From assembly GCA_034436035.1 (NCBI GenBank), contig DAOTVW010000134.1:1-13503 (forward strand): a DNA stretch of 13,503 bases, given 5' to 3'. Under the pieces are notes generated by a model. The model was not told the DNA's origin, searched no databases, and was given only the letters and a program-made list of their open reading frames with translations. Positions 6,604-13,503 of the stretch are shown here, in pieces. Every line of letters begins with the position of its first letter. Positions within the stretch are counted from its first letter, which is position 1. Source of the stretch: UBA4823 sp034436035 (GTDB lineage: Bacteria > Chloroflexota > Anaerolineae > Anaerolineales > UBA4823). The position numbers and the translations under genes are program-made.

Positions 6604-8151
6604 TTATTCCACCATGATGGCATCAAATTTACAAACTTCAACGCAGATACCACAGCGTTCACAAATTTCTGGATCAATCACATGAACCTTTCCTTTTTCC
6701 CCTGTAATCGCTCCAGAAGGACAATTTCTAGCACAAACCATACAACCAGTGCATTTTTCAGGAATTATCGAATACGTGATTAAACCCTTGCATACCTTAG
6801 CGGGACATTTCTTATCGTAGATATGCGCTTCATATTCCGCTCTAAAGAATCTCAACGATGCCATTACCGGGCCTGGGGTTAATTGCCCTAAAGCGCAGAG
6901 AGAAGCTTCTTTCATATTTCGAGAAATATATTCGATCTCATCTAAATCTTCTGGTTTTCCCTCGCCATTACTGATGCGGGTGAGAATCTCCAATAAGCGT
7001 CTGCCCCCAATTCGGCATGGGACACATTTACCACATGATTCTGCTGAAGCGAACGTCAAGAAGTACTTTGCAAATTCCACCATGCAGGTATCTTCATCCA
7101 CGACAATCATCCCCCCCGAACCCATCGTTGCTCCAGCCTTTACTAATGAATCGAAATCAACCGGCGTATCCAACGCTTCGGCAGGCAAACAACCACCCAA
7201 GGGACCACCAGTTTGAACCGCTTTGAATTGTTTTCCTCCAGGGACACCACCGCCAATATCAAAGATGATTTCACGCAATGTTGTGCCCATGGGAATCTCA
7301 ATCAAGCCAGTGTTATTGATGCGGCCGGTTAAAGCGAAAATGGCGGTACCCGGTGAACGTTCCGCTCCAATGCTGGCAAACCATTCCGCCCCGTTTAATA
7401 TAATTTGGGGCGTCATGGCATAACTTTTTACATTATTCACATTGGATGGTTTATTCCATAAGCCGGAGACAGCCGGGAACGGAGGGCGAGGTCTCGGTTC
7501 TCCGCGCCTTCCCTCTATCGAAGCCATCAGAGCAGTTTCTTCTCCGCAGACAAAAGCGCCTGCTCCCTCTTTTATAAAAAGTCTGAAATTAAAATCCGTC
7601 CCTAAGATATGCTCTCCTAATAATCCTAACTCTTGGGCTTGTTGGATGGCGATTTTCAAGTGTTCAATGGCTAATGGATATTCTGCCCGGCAATAGATAT
7701 ATCCTTCTTCAGAACCGATGGCATAGGCTGCAATTGCCATTCCTTCAATAACACTATGCGGATCCCCTTCCAGAATGGAACGATCCATAAATGCGCCCGG
7801 ATCCCCTTCATCAGCATTACAGATGACATATTTTGGACGCTGAGGTGAACGGCGGGCAAATTCCCACTTGATTCCGGTTGTAAATCCTGCTCCACCCCGC
7901 CCACGCAATTTTGAATCTTTCATCACACCAATGACTTCATCAGGGGTCATTTCCGTCAATGCATGAGCTAAGGCTCGATAACCGTCCCTGGCAATATACT
8001 CTTCAATTCGTTCCGGATTAATAATGCCACAATTTTTCAATGCTATTCGATATTGTTTGCTATAAAAGGGCAAATCAGTATATCGAGGTAGAGCATTTGC
8101 ACCTAAGAACATTGTTGTATTGTTATCCATACCGCTGTTTTCTCCGTTCAT
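6604..8151 (-). CDS. nuoF: NuoF/HndC/HydB-type NADH-binding flavoprotein with C-terminal 2x[4Fe-4S] ferredoxin domain
   Basis: FMN- and NAD(P)-binding subunit, 515 residues from ATG 8151; ATG 8130, preceded by GGAGA, is an equally plausible start, and an upstream frame to 8187 overlaps the previous gene. The core has the flavin/NADH loop GRGGAGFTTG (about 84-93), CNADEGDPGAF, the second glycine-rich stretch GAGAFVCGEETALMASIEG, and the [4Fe-4S] site SCGKCVPC plus SLCALG (C373, C376, C379, C419). Beyond the usual NuoF end are a CPAKVC motif (C450, C454) and a bacterial-type double [4Fe-4S] ferredoxin domain (C467, C470, C473, C477; C497, C500, C503, C507). This layout matches HydB/HndC of bifurcating [FeFe] hydrogenases and of the NiFe HydABCSL enzyme, and the motif MGSGG (about 343-347) agrees. 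It would connect NAD(P)H to ferredoxin and a catalytic subunit. It is followed 40 bases later by the FDH gene. Confidence 0.94.
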   Translation of the reverse strand: MNGENSGMDNNTTMFLGANALPRYTDLPFYSKQYRIALKNCGIINPERIEEYIARDGYRALAHALTEMTPDEVIGVMKDSKLRGRGGAGFTTGIKWEFARRSPQRPKYVICNADEGDPGAFMDRSILEGDPHSVIEGMAIAAYAIGSEEGYIYCRAEYPLAIEHLKIAIQQAQELGLLGEHILGTDFNFRLFIKEGAGAFVCGEETALMASIEGRRGEPRPRPPFPAVSGLWNKPSNVNNVKSYAMTPQIILNGAEWFASIGAERSPGTAIFALTGRINNTGLIEIPMGTTLREIIFDIGGGVPGGKQFKAVQTGGPLGGCLPAEALDTPVDFDSLVKAGATMGSGGMIVVDEDTCMVEFAKYFLTFASAESCGKCVPCRIGGRRLLEILTRISNGEGKPEDLDEIEYISRNMKEASLCALGQLTPGPVMASLRFFRAEYEAHIYDKKCPAKVCKGLITYSIIPEKCTGCMVCARNCPSGAITGEKGKVHVIDPEICERCGICVEVCKFDAIMVE

Positions 8152-8153
8152 CT

Positions 8154-8531
8154 TTACCACTCTTCTGGCACAACACCCAACACCCATTCTTGAACTGGTT
8201 GCCCAGCCAGAATATGCTCATCTATAATGCGAGCCACCATGGGTGGTTTTACATTAGCATAAGTAATGCGTGGTTGACCGGGTAATTGCACATCCACCAG
8301 CGGTTCCCGCACGCAGATACCAATACATCCCACGCGGTTGATCATGGCATCGATATTTCTTTTCTCGAGTTCAATGCGAATTTGTTCTAAAGTTTCACCA
8401 GCGCCAGCTGCTAGACCACAAGTGCCAGTACCGACAGTAATAATAATGCGTTTCTGTTTCACTTCCTGGAGTTCGCGTTTGACGCGCTGCTGGAAATCCA
8501 CTAATTCAGCCACACTATTCAATTTACCCAT
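8154..8531 (-). CDS. HndB-like (2Fe-2S) ferredoxin-domain protein
   Basis: Small protein of 125 residues of the thioredoxin-like ferredoxin family, equivalent to HndB or to the N-terminal [2Fe-2S] domain fused to HydB in other bifurcating enzymes. An N-terminal helix (SVAELVDFQQRVKRELQEV) precedes the domain. Visible cysteines are C38 (GTGTCGLAAGA) and C69 and C73 (GCIGIC, followed by REP). The second cysteine of a classic four-cysteine site is absent, so cluster binding is uncertain. The chosen ATG at 8531 follows GGAGGAGG with five bases spacing; an ATG at 8546, directly after the previous stop, would add MEEAA and destroy that site as a leader. It sits between the HndA-like and HndC-like genes, only two bases from the possible start of the latter. 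Confidence 0.9.
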   Translation of the reverse strand: MGKLNSVAELVDFQQRVKRELQEVKQKRIIITVGTGTCGLAAGAGETLEQIRIELEKRNIDAMINRVGCIGICVREPLVDVQLPGQPRITYANVKPPMVARIIDEHILAGQPVQEWVLGVVPEEW

Positions 8532-8536
8532 CGCTG

Positions 8537-8544
8537 CCTCCTCC
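8537..8544 (-). promoter_or_regulatory. strong ribosome binding site deciding the start of the HndB-like gene
   Basis: GGAGGAGG on the minus strand, five bases before the ATG at 8531. It lies inside the short frame of the alternative ATG at 8546, which itself has no such site, and so favours the shorter protein. Confidence 0.7.
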
Positions 8545-8546
8545 AT

Positions 8547-9029
8547 TTATTCAAGCCGCTTTAATTGGCGCACCAGTTTGTCGGGGACAGTTTGCCCATA
8601 CACTTTATCATCCACAACCACAACTGGAGCTAAACTACATGAACCAACGCAGTACACTATTTCCATAGAGTATTTGTAATCCGGTGAGCTACCACCCGGC
8701 GGTGTATCTAGCTGTTCTTTTATGATATCGATTGTCTTACGTGCCCCCCGCACATGACAGGCAGTTCCATCACAAACGCGGATTAGATGCCTGCCCCTGC
8801 GTTCTAATCGGAATTGGGCGTAAAAGGTTGCTACACCTAACAAGCGGCTTAATGGTATACGCGTTCGCTTTGAAATCTCATTCAGAATTGGTTTTGGTAA
8901 ATAACCATATGCTTCTTGTACGCGCTGTAATATCGGAATCACTGCCCCTTTTTGATTGCGATATTGCTCGAGAATTTCTGTTAATGGTCTTAAATCAAAC
9001 TTTTCTTCCATGATTTGATTGGTCATCAT
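8547..9029 (-). CDS. nuoE: NuoE/HndA-like [2Fe-2S] subunit of NAD(P)H-linked hydrogenase/FDH diaphorase
   Basis: Thioredoxin-like [2Fe-2S] subunit of 160 residues that pairs with the NuoF-like flavoprotein. The cluster cysteines are C86 and C91 (CDGTAC) and C127 and C131 (CVGSC). The helical N-terminal part typical of NuoE (PILQRVQEAYGYLP, LLGVATFYAQF) is complete. The start is the ATG at 9029 with GGAGA six bases upstream; a TTG four codons earlier is unlikely. The stop TAA directly abuts a potential ATG of the next gene. Together with the next two genes it reproduces the HndA-HndB-HndC order known from the Desulfovibrio NADP-reducing hydrogenase, and corresponds to HydC of trimeric bifurcating hydrogenases. 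Which catalytic subunit it serves (hydrogenase upstream or FDH downstream) is not decided by the sequence. Confidence 0.94.
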   Translation of the reverse strand: MMTNQIMEEKFDLRPLTEILEQYRNQKGAVIPILQRVQEAYGYLPKPILNEISKRTRIPLSRLLGVATFYAQFRLERRGRHLIRVCDGTACHVRGARKTIDIIKEQLDTPPGGSSPDYKYSMEIVYCVGSCSLAPVVVVDDKVYGQTVPDKLVRQLKRLE

Positions 9030-9057
9030 GATCTTCTCCAATGGCGAGTTAATATAA

Positions 9058-10971
9058 TTAGGTAGAACGGGCTAAGGGAAGAAAAACATGGAAAGTAGTT
9101 CCCTCACCCAGTTTACTCTCAACCGTAATTCGACCCCCAAAGCGTTCAATGATGTCTTTGATGATCGATAAACCCAAACCGGTCCCTTCCGTTTCAATTG
9201 CTTTTGCATTTGGCGCTCGATAAAATTCTTGAAACAGATGGGGCAATGCCTCTTCAGGGATTCCAATGCCGGTATCTTGTACAACAATATGAATTTCACC
9301 ATCCAAGCGATCCAGTGAAAGTGTAACTTTTCCACCATTCAAAGTATATTTCACCGCGTTGGATAAAAGATTGTTCAAAATACGATCTACACCTTCTGGG
9401 GTGGCACAAACTTTGATTTCATCACAGTTACACTGATTATTAAATTCAAGGGTAATAGCTTTCTCTTTTGCGGGTATTTCAAAACGTGCCATTACCTTTT
9501 GAATTAGTGCGACTAATTCCGTTGGAGCGGGTTTTTCAAGGAGTTTTGGTTGAGCCTTTCCCGCAGCGAGATCTAATAAATCATCCACCAATTTTTGAAG
9601 ATATTCGATTCTTCGTACTGCACGCTCTAAAATATCGCGCTGTTGTTCATTCAAGTCACCCGCATAGCCGGCGGTAATGGTGCGCAATAAACTTTTCGTA
9701 ACACTTACCGGCGAACGCAACTCATGGGTGACCATGTGGATGAACTGACTTTTCATCTTATCCAGTTCCTGCATACCTTGGTATGCAATTGCATTTTCGA
9801 TCGCTATGCTTCCTTGAGCAGCGATGGCACTGATAAACTCTTCATCTTCCTTTGTAAACCGGTTTTGTTCAACAGCATATGCCCGTAAAATCCCCAATGG
9901 TCCATTCTTGCCAACTAATGGGGCAGATAACATGGATTTAATCCCTTCTGCGCGCGCTTCTTCCGGATATTGCAATAAAGGACTTTCTGGGGCATTAGGG
10001 ATATTGACCACTTTACCAGAAAGAGTTTCTCTTGCTAATAGATTCGTCAATGCGTCTACGGGACCTTTATTGATATAGGTCTGGCTTAAACCATATACAG
10101 CGACCGGCTCAAGGAAGCGTCCACTTTTATCCAGCATCCGAATTGAACAAGCGCGCACTTCCATTGCTTTGGCGGTCGTCTCTACCAGGCGTTCTAACAC
10201 CTGTTGCAGTTCCAAAGTTGAGCCAACGATTTTCGCTCCTTCATTGAGCGCTTGAAGCCGTCTCGTCGTACGCTGCAAACTCTCGGTTAATTCAATGACT
10301 TCCGTTTCGCGTTGACGCAACCGATTCTGGATTGTCCCAACTAAAAAGGTTACAATCACTGCAGTGCTGGAAAAAAATCCTAATACTCCAAAGACATACA
10401 ATAGCTGCTGATATAATGGCTGGGGCAAAAAGCCATAAAGCGCTTGATGGGGTATGAGACCAGCATACTCCAAGAATGTCGTCCCACCGACGAATATGAT
10501 TGCCAAAATCGAGAAAATGAAAGCCAACCGAAGCGGGAAAAAGATGGCGGCAATGATAATATGGAAAATGAAATACCAAATCGCTGGGCTTTCTATACCC
10601 CCCGAATAATGAAAAAGTAAAGTCATGGCAATCCAGTCTAGGGTGGTTTGCCAAATCGTGAGCTTTTGATAATATGTTTCCGATTTGCCGCTTTTTTTTG
10701 CTCGTTGCTCGCTGATATAAAAATATAGGTTATAGAGTAAAATAGAAACGCCGATGCTATACAGCATAGCAAACGGCGCTCCTAAATGAAAGATATATTG
10801 AACAACGAAGGTGGCAATCAGAACCCCGATGCCAGCAATCCAACGCAGCTTTATCAGCCAGGATACACTGGCAACCAGCTCCGCATTTACCAGATTACGT
10901 GTACTACTTATCCTGGAAGAACCCGAAACCGCCCGGTTAGTTTGATCTCCATCTGAGTAGGGAACTCCCAT
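9058..10971 (-). CDS. membrane sensor histidine kinase with GAF domain
   Basis: Sensor kinase of 637 residues, starting at an ATG with AGAGG five bases upstream. After a polar N-terminus come about six hydrophobic helices (roughly residues 42-61, 66-87, 108-121, 130-146, 148-169, 190-213) and no large extracytoplasmic loop, so sensing is probably intramembrane or cytoplasmic. A coiled linker (215-245) leads to a GAF domain (about 253-397). The HisKA domain has phospho-acceptor H416 in HMVTHELRSP, and the ATPase domain has an N box (NNLLSNAVKYT, N538), G1 box (DTGIGIP, D566), F box (LFQEFYR) and G2 box (GTGLGLS). All catalytic motifs are intact. A CQCNC-like cysteine cluster (NNQCNCDEIKVC, about 511-522) sits inside the ATPase domain. 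It lies between a receiver gene and the diaphorase genes. A redox, H2 or formate signal is a guess from context only. Confidence 0.95.
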   Translation of the reverse strand: MGVPYSDGDQTNRAVSGSSRISSTRNLVNAELVASVSWLIKLRWIAGIGVLIATFVVQYIFHLGAPFAMLYSIGVSILLYNLYFYISEQRAKKSGKSETYYQKLTIWQTTLDWIAMTLLFHYSGGIESPAIWYFIFHIIIAAIFFPLRLAFIFSILAIIFVGGTTFLEYAGLIPHQALYGFLPQPLYQQLLYVFGVLGFFSSTAVIVTFLVGTIQNRLRQRETEVIELTESLQRTTRRLQALNEGAKIVGSTLELQQVLERLVETTAKAMEVRACSIRMLDKSGRFLEPVAVYGLSQTYINKGPVDALTNLLARETLSGKVVNIPNAPESPLLQYPEEARAEGIKSMLSAPLVGKNGPLGILRAYAVEQNRFTKEDEEFISAIAAQGSIAIENAIAYQGMQELDKMKSQFIHMVTHELRSPVSVTKSLLRTITAGYAGDLNEQQRDILERAVRRIEYLQKLVDDLLDLAAGKAQPKLLEKPAPTELVALIQKVMARFEIPAKEKAITLEFNNQCNCDEIKVCATPEGVDRILNNLLSNAVKYTLNGGKVTLSLDRLDGEIHIVVQDTGIGIPEEALPHLFQEFYRAPNAKAIETEGTGLGLSIIKDIIERFGGRITVESKLGEGTTFHVFLPLARST

Positions 10972-10988
10972 TCATACCTCTAATAAAA

Positions 10989-11390
10989 TTATTCTGGTAA
11001 GAGTTCCTTAACTTTAGCCAACAAAACCTCAGGATCAATCGGTTTCTCAAGGAAATGTTCCACCGGCAGATAGTCTGCATCTGGCGCAAAACGCAGCGGT
11101 GTGGTGGAGTGAATTGCCGTTAACATGATAATCGGTGTGTGGCGAAATTCCTTATATTCTGAATTTTCATCCGGACTGTGTAGGGCAAGGGCGACTTGAA
11201 ATCCGGCTGTTGTGGTGTCCATCATCACATCCAGCACAATCAAGTCTGGTTTAACCTTTTTAACCATTTCTAGCCCTTCTTCACTGCTTTTTGCTTCAGA
11301 GACCTGATAGCCGGCTGCCTCTAATGGTAAGCGGACAGTTAACCGCTGGTCTGGATCATCATCAATAATTAATATATGCTTTTTGCTCAT
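10989..11390 (-). CDS. stand-alone CheY-like response regulator receiver protein
   Basis: Single receiver domain of 133 residues with no output domain. The start is the ATG at 11390, preceded by GGAAG eight bases away; an earlier in-frame start overlaps the protease gene. The acidic pocket (D10-D12), phospho-acceptor D54 in IVLDVMMD, T91 in PIIMLTA and K116 in FLEKPID are all present, so it should be phosphorylatable. The region after the phospho-acceptor (LDVMMDTTTAGFQVALALH) and a longer-than-usual loop before PIIM resemble the receiver at 664-1041, marking them as related copies. It ends 17 bases before the sensor kinase gene, so that kinase is its probable partner. With no DNA-binding domain it would act through protein contacts; the target is unknown. 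Confidence 0.93.
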   Translation of the reverse strand: MSKKHILIIDDDPDQRLTVRLPLEAAGYQVSEAKSSEEGLEMVKKVKPDLIVLDVMMDTTTAGFQVALALHSPDENSEYKEFRHTPIIMLTAIHSTTPLRFAPDADYLPVEHFLEKPIDPEVLLAKVKELLPE

Positions 11391-11395
11391 GCTCT

Positions 11396-11881
11396 TCACT
11401 TCCATATCTCTGATAGAATTTGTTCGGCTATAACATTAATTATAGCCTCAACAGGTGAACTTAAGGGTGCCATAAAGGTTAGATCTTGCGGTTCAACACC
11501 ATAAATCACAATTTCATCTGGTAACATATTCAAGGCTTGAGCCAATTCCAAAACGCTGGCAAGATCAGGCTCGTGCAATGACAAAACATTTCCGTTGGCA
11601 ATCAACCGCACATCTTGAGGTGAAAAACGTCTCCACGTTCCTGGTTTCGCACCCATTTGAACCGCATCGACAAGGATTACTTTCTGCCAACCCTCAAAAC
11701 GGTTCATCAAGTCAATGCCCGGTGTCCCAACTTCCTCGACCGCAACTCCCGCGGGGAGTTCACGCTGCGAGAGGATCTCTGCCACTCGTACCCCAATGCC
11801 ATCATCTCCTTTCAAGATATTGCCTAACCCAATAATGAGGGTCTTCTTTTCCGTCAAAGGAGATGATGGTTCTTGAGGCAC
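11396..11881 (-). CDS. [NiFe] hydrogenase maturation endopeptidase (HyaD/HybD/HycI family)
   Basis: Removes the short C-terminal peptide of the hydrogenase large subunit after nickel insertion. The protein is 161 residues, usual for the family. Visible motifs: GLGNILKGDDGIG (residues 18-30), with D27 at the place of the first Ni-sensing acidic ligand of HybD; VDAVQMG with D72 for the second; and SLHEPDL with H103 for the histidine ligand. It lies 28 bases after the large-subunit stop, as expected for a dedicated protease. The start is an assumed GTG at 11881 with no good ribosome binding site; a TTG eight codons later (at 11857) is an alternative, because the family core begins at KKTLIIGLGN. 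The TGA stop lies just upstream of the ATG of the following response regulator. Confidence 0.93.
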   Translation of the reverse strand: MPQEPSSPLTEKKTLIIGLGNILKGDDGIGVRVAEILSQRELPAGVAVEEVGTPGIDLMNRFEGWQKVILVDAVQMGAKPGTWRRFSPQDVRLIANGNVLSLHEPDLASVLELAQALNMLPDEIVIYGVEPQDLTFMAPLSSPVEAIINVIAEQILSEIWK

Positions 11882-11909
11882 GTGCAGACTGCCAGATTAG
11901 ATTGGCTGT

Positions 11910-13190
11910 TTATTTAATTGTTAAGACATGCACACTGCAAGAGATGCAGGGATCATAGGCACGCACTAGCATTTCCAAATCCAGGCGCATCGCTTCCTGA
12001 TCTTTATGCATCACTTGGGGTACTAACACCCGCATATCATGCTCTAAATTATTGATATTTTGATTGGTCGGGATGATACAATTTGCTCCCGTGATTCGGC
12101 CATCCTCACCTATTTGATAATGATGGATGAGCATACCACGAGGAACATCTGCAACACCAACTCCTTCGCCAGGCATACGGGTCACCGGGGCGGGTTCTTC
12201 CGCCTGGATACCGCGCTCCAATAATTTCTCGATGATCAGAATTGCATCTTCGGTTGAATGAACAATTTCAACCACCTGGGCAGCAGAGTTGAGGAACGTA
12301 TTGGTCACTTTGGGTTTCATCCCTAAAGCGGTGGCAGCTTCTTTTGCCTTGGGGTGTAACTGGTCATAATTGTTATTGAAACGGGCTAGAGCACCCACCA
12401 TCAGCGATTCACGTTTATTACGCGTGAATTTGGCAGTCGAATGCGGTACTAAAAATTCATTCGTGACTTCTTTGTATCTCTCTGGTGGCACACGCACCCC
12501 ATCCGTGGTGACAATATCTCCATCAATGTATGCATATTCGTCTGGTTTGCTCAAGGAAACATACTCTGTATCGCGCTCGAATTCAGGCCAAGATAATTTG
12601 GAGAATAGTTCCACTGTCGCATCAAGGTCTTTGCGCGACTCAACCAGGCGCTTGTGTAAGCTTTCCAGCTCTGCTGTGGTTGGGAAATGGGTGAAACCAC
12701 CAACTGTCATTGCAATGGGATGCGTATGACGCCCAGTCACAGCAGCGCAAATATCGCCAGCCAATTTTTTCATCCTCAACGCGCGCAAAACCACTTCAGG
12801 ATGGGTATTGACTAATGGGATTACACTACCTACGCCCAAGAAGTCTGGAGCAACTAACATATACACATGCAGAATGTGGCTATCCAGGATTTCGCCGTGA
12901 AAGGTCAGTTTCCGCAATAACCAACTCTGCTCGCTCAATGTAACGCCAAGCGCTTTTTCTGTTGCCCGCAATGAAGCAGTGGCATGACCGGTGGCGCAGA
13001 TTCCACATATGCGACTGGTGATGTGCGAGGCTTCGTGATATGGCCTGCCCAACAACATTGCTTCAAAGAAACGGGGTGTTTCAACCACTTCGAAACGGCA
13101 AGTGGTTAAATTGCCGTTTTCTACCTCCACGACAATATTGCCGTGACCCTCTACCCTGGTGACGTGATGAACATCAATTCTTTTACTCAT
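11910..13190 (-). CDS. [NiFe] hydrogenase large (catalytic) subunit, group 3 type
   Basis: Catalytic subunit for reversible H2 oxidation at a Ni-Fe(CN)2CO centre, 426 residues from the ATG at 13190. A longer frame starts ten codons upstream but overlaps the small-subunit gene; the chosen ATG follows AAAGGG by seven bases. The N-terminal metal motif RICGICATGH (residues 60-69; C62, C65) and the C-terminal motif DPCISCSVH (residues 413-421; C415, C418, H421) supply the four Ni-ligating cysteines. After H421, the usual processing site, only five residues remain (VLTIK), to be removed by a protease such as the one encoded next. The length and the SRICGICATGHATASL context match soluble group 3 (Mvh/Hyh/HydL-like) subunits rather than membrane uptake enzymes. 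Both motifs are complete, so it should be active. Its redox partner is probably the diaphorase module further downstream. Confidence 0.95.
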   Translation of the reverse strand: MSKRIDVHHVTRVEGHGNIVVEVENGNLTTCRFEVVETPRFFEAMLLGRPYHEASHITSRICGICATGHATASLRATEKALGVTLSEQSWLLRKLTFHGEILDSHILHVYMLVAPDFLGVGSVIPLVNTHPEVVLRALRMKKLAGDICAAVTGRHTHPIAMTVGGFTHFPTTAELESLHKRLVESRKDLDATVELFSKLSWPEFERDTEYVSLSKPDEYAYIDGDIVTTDGVRVPPERYKEVTNEFLVPHSTAKFTRNKRESLMVGALARFNNNYDQLHPKAKEAATALGMKPKVTNTFLNSAAQVVEIVHSTEDAILIIEKLLERGIQAEEPAPVTRMPGEGVGVADVPRGMLIHHYQIGEDGRITGANCIIPTNQNINNLEHDMRVLVPQVMHKDQEAMRLDLEMLVRAYDPCISCSVHVLTIK

Positions 13191-13194
13191 GCTT

Positions 13195-13503
13195 TTACCC
13201 TTTCTGCTGTAATTTCTCACGTACCTGGTAAGTGGTAAACATCGTATAGATGGAGGTGATGTCTTCCACTGTCAAACCAGCCTCCGCTAGTACTTCCCGC
13301 ATGGAATTGTCATTAGGATTGGTAATGAACCCGCGGCATGCCTCGCAAGAAGCTCCATAACTGGGGCAAATTGCACCACACCCTGCGCGGGTTACCGGTC
13401 CTAAACAAACTTCTCCCTTTGTGTACAGGCATACATTCCCTTTCAGTTTACATTCCACGCACAAAGGATAATCGGGAATGGGAGGTTTTTTACCTAACAA
13501 GAG
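13195..13503 (-). CDS. [NiFe] hydrogenase small subunit, group 3 type (C-terminal part, 5' end outside window)
   Basis: Only the last 102 residues are present; the frame is open to the window edge, and a TTG near the edge is not a true start. The small subunit carries the Fe-S relay that takes electrons from the Ni-Fe site of the large subunit to the electron-accepting partner. The visible part is cysteine-rich (CVECKLKGNVC, CLGP, GCGAICPSYGASCEAC), the pattern of the C-terminal half of small subunits in the Mvh/sulfhydrogenase-delta branch ('NADH ubiquinone oxidoreductase 20 kDa' family), which bind proximal and further [4Fe-4S] clusters. It ends in TAA at 13195-13197, four bases before the ATG of the large subunit, so the two are translationally close. 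No membrane anchor is visible in this part, consistent with a soluble group 3 enzyme. The exact subgroup (3b, 3c, 3d or HydS of a bifurcating NiFe enzyme) cannot be decided without the N-terminus. Confidence 0.88.
   Translation of the reverse strand, partial: LLLGKKPPIPDYPLCVECKLKGNVCLYTKGEVCLGPVTRAGCGAICPSYGASCEACRGFITNPNDNSMREVLAEAGLTVEDITSIYTMFTTYQVREKLQQKG

Noticed and set aside
8338..8679. Plus-strand open frame of 113 codons
   Set aside because: Antisense to the HndB-like and NuoE-like genes; low-complexity Ser/Thr-rich product without family features.
10292..10654. Minus-strand open frame of 120 codons in another frame
   Set aside because: Lies fully within the membrane part of the sensor kinase; no independent support.
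12370..12729. Plus-strand open frame of 119 codons
   Set aside because: Antisense shadow of the hydrogenase large subunit.
1..13503. CRISPR array, tRNA/rRNA genes, insertion sequence or phage features
   Set aside because: No repeat-spacer pattern, RNA gene signature, transposase or terminal inverted repeats seen; the window is filled by the minus-strand operon.

Overview
All genes in this 13.5 kb window lie on the minus strand, so transcription runs from high to low coordinates. They are packed with gaps of at most 63 bases, and no intergenic stretch exceeds 100 bases. The content points to an anaerobic, H2- and formate-metabolising bacterium: a [NiFe] hydrogenase, a selenocysteine (Sec) formate dehydrogenase (FDH) and two NADH-oxidising (diaphorase) modules. 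The Sec element lies directly behind the UGA codon, as in Bacteria rather than Archaea. A phylum cannot be fixed from sequence alone; a Chloroflexota/Anaerolineae-type or similar fermentative or syntrophic anaerobe would fit, but this is a weak guess.

In transcription order: the C-terminal part of a group-3-type [NiFe] hydrogenase small subunit (cut by the window edge), the large subunit, and its maturation protease; a CheY-like response regulator and a six-helix membrane sensor kinase with a GAF domain; an HndA/HndB/HndC-type diaphorase (NuoE-like, small [2Fe-2S] protein, NuoF-like with a C-terminal double [4Fe-4S] ferredoxin); the FDH catalytic subunit; a ferritin-like di-iron protein; a degenerate CheY-like protein; a second, shorter NuoE/NuoF pair; a third CheY-like regulator; and a stand-alone tandem ACT-domain protein. 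At the left edge a new GTG-started gene begins, probably for a membrane transporter.

The clearest special feature is the FDH gene. Two open frames (3780-5456 and 5469-6563) are one gene interrupted by an in-frame UGA at 5469-5471, exactly at the catalytic Sec position (Cys-Ala-Arg-Leu-Sec-His). A hairpin right after the UGA has the loop GGUCU and the same distance from the UGA as the bacterial Sec insertion element of E. coli fdhF. The product is a 927-residue selenoprotein. Several other genes here, and this gene itself, end in UGA, so it is not a reassigned genetic code.

Taken together the genes could build a soluble enzyme system exchanging electrons among H2, formate/CO2, NAD(H) and ferredoxin, possibly by flavin-based electron bifurcation, with a signalling set of one kinase and three output-less receiver proteins embedded in the same operon. 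The physical complex, the bifurcation and the signalling targets are inference.
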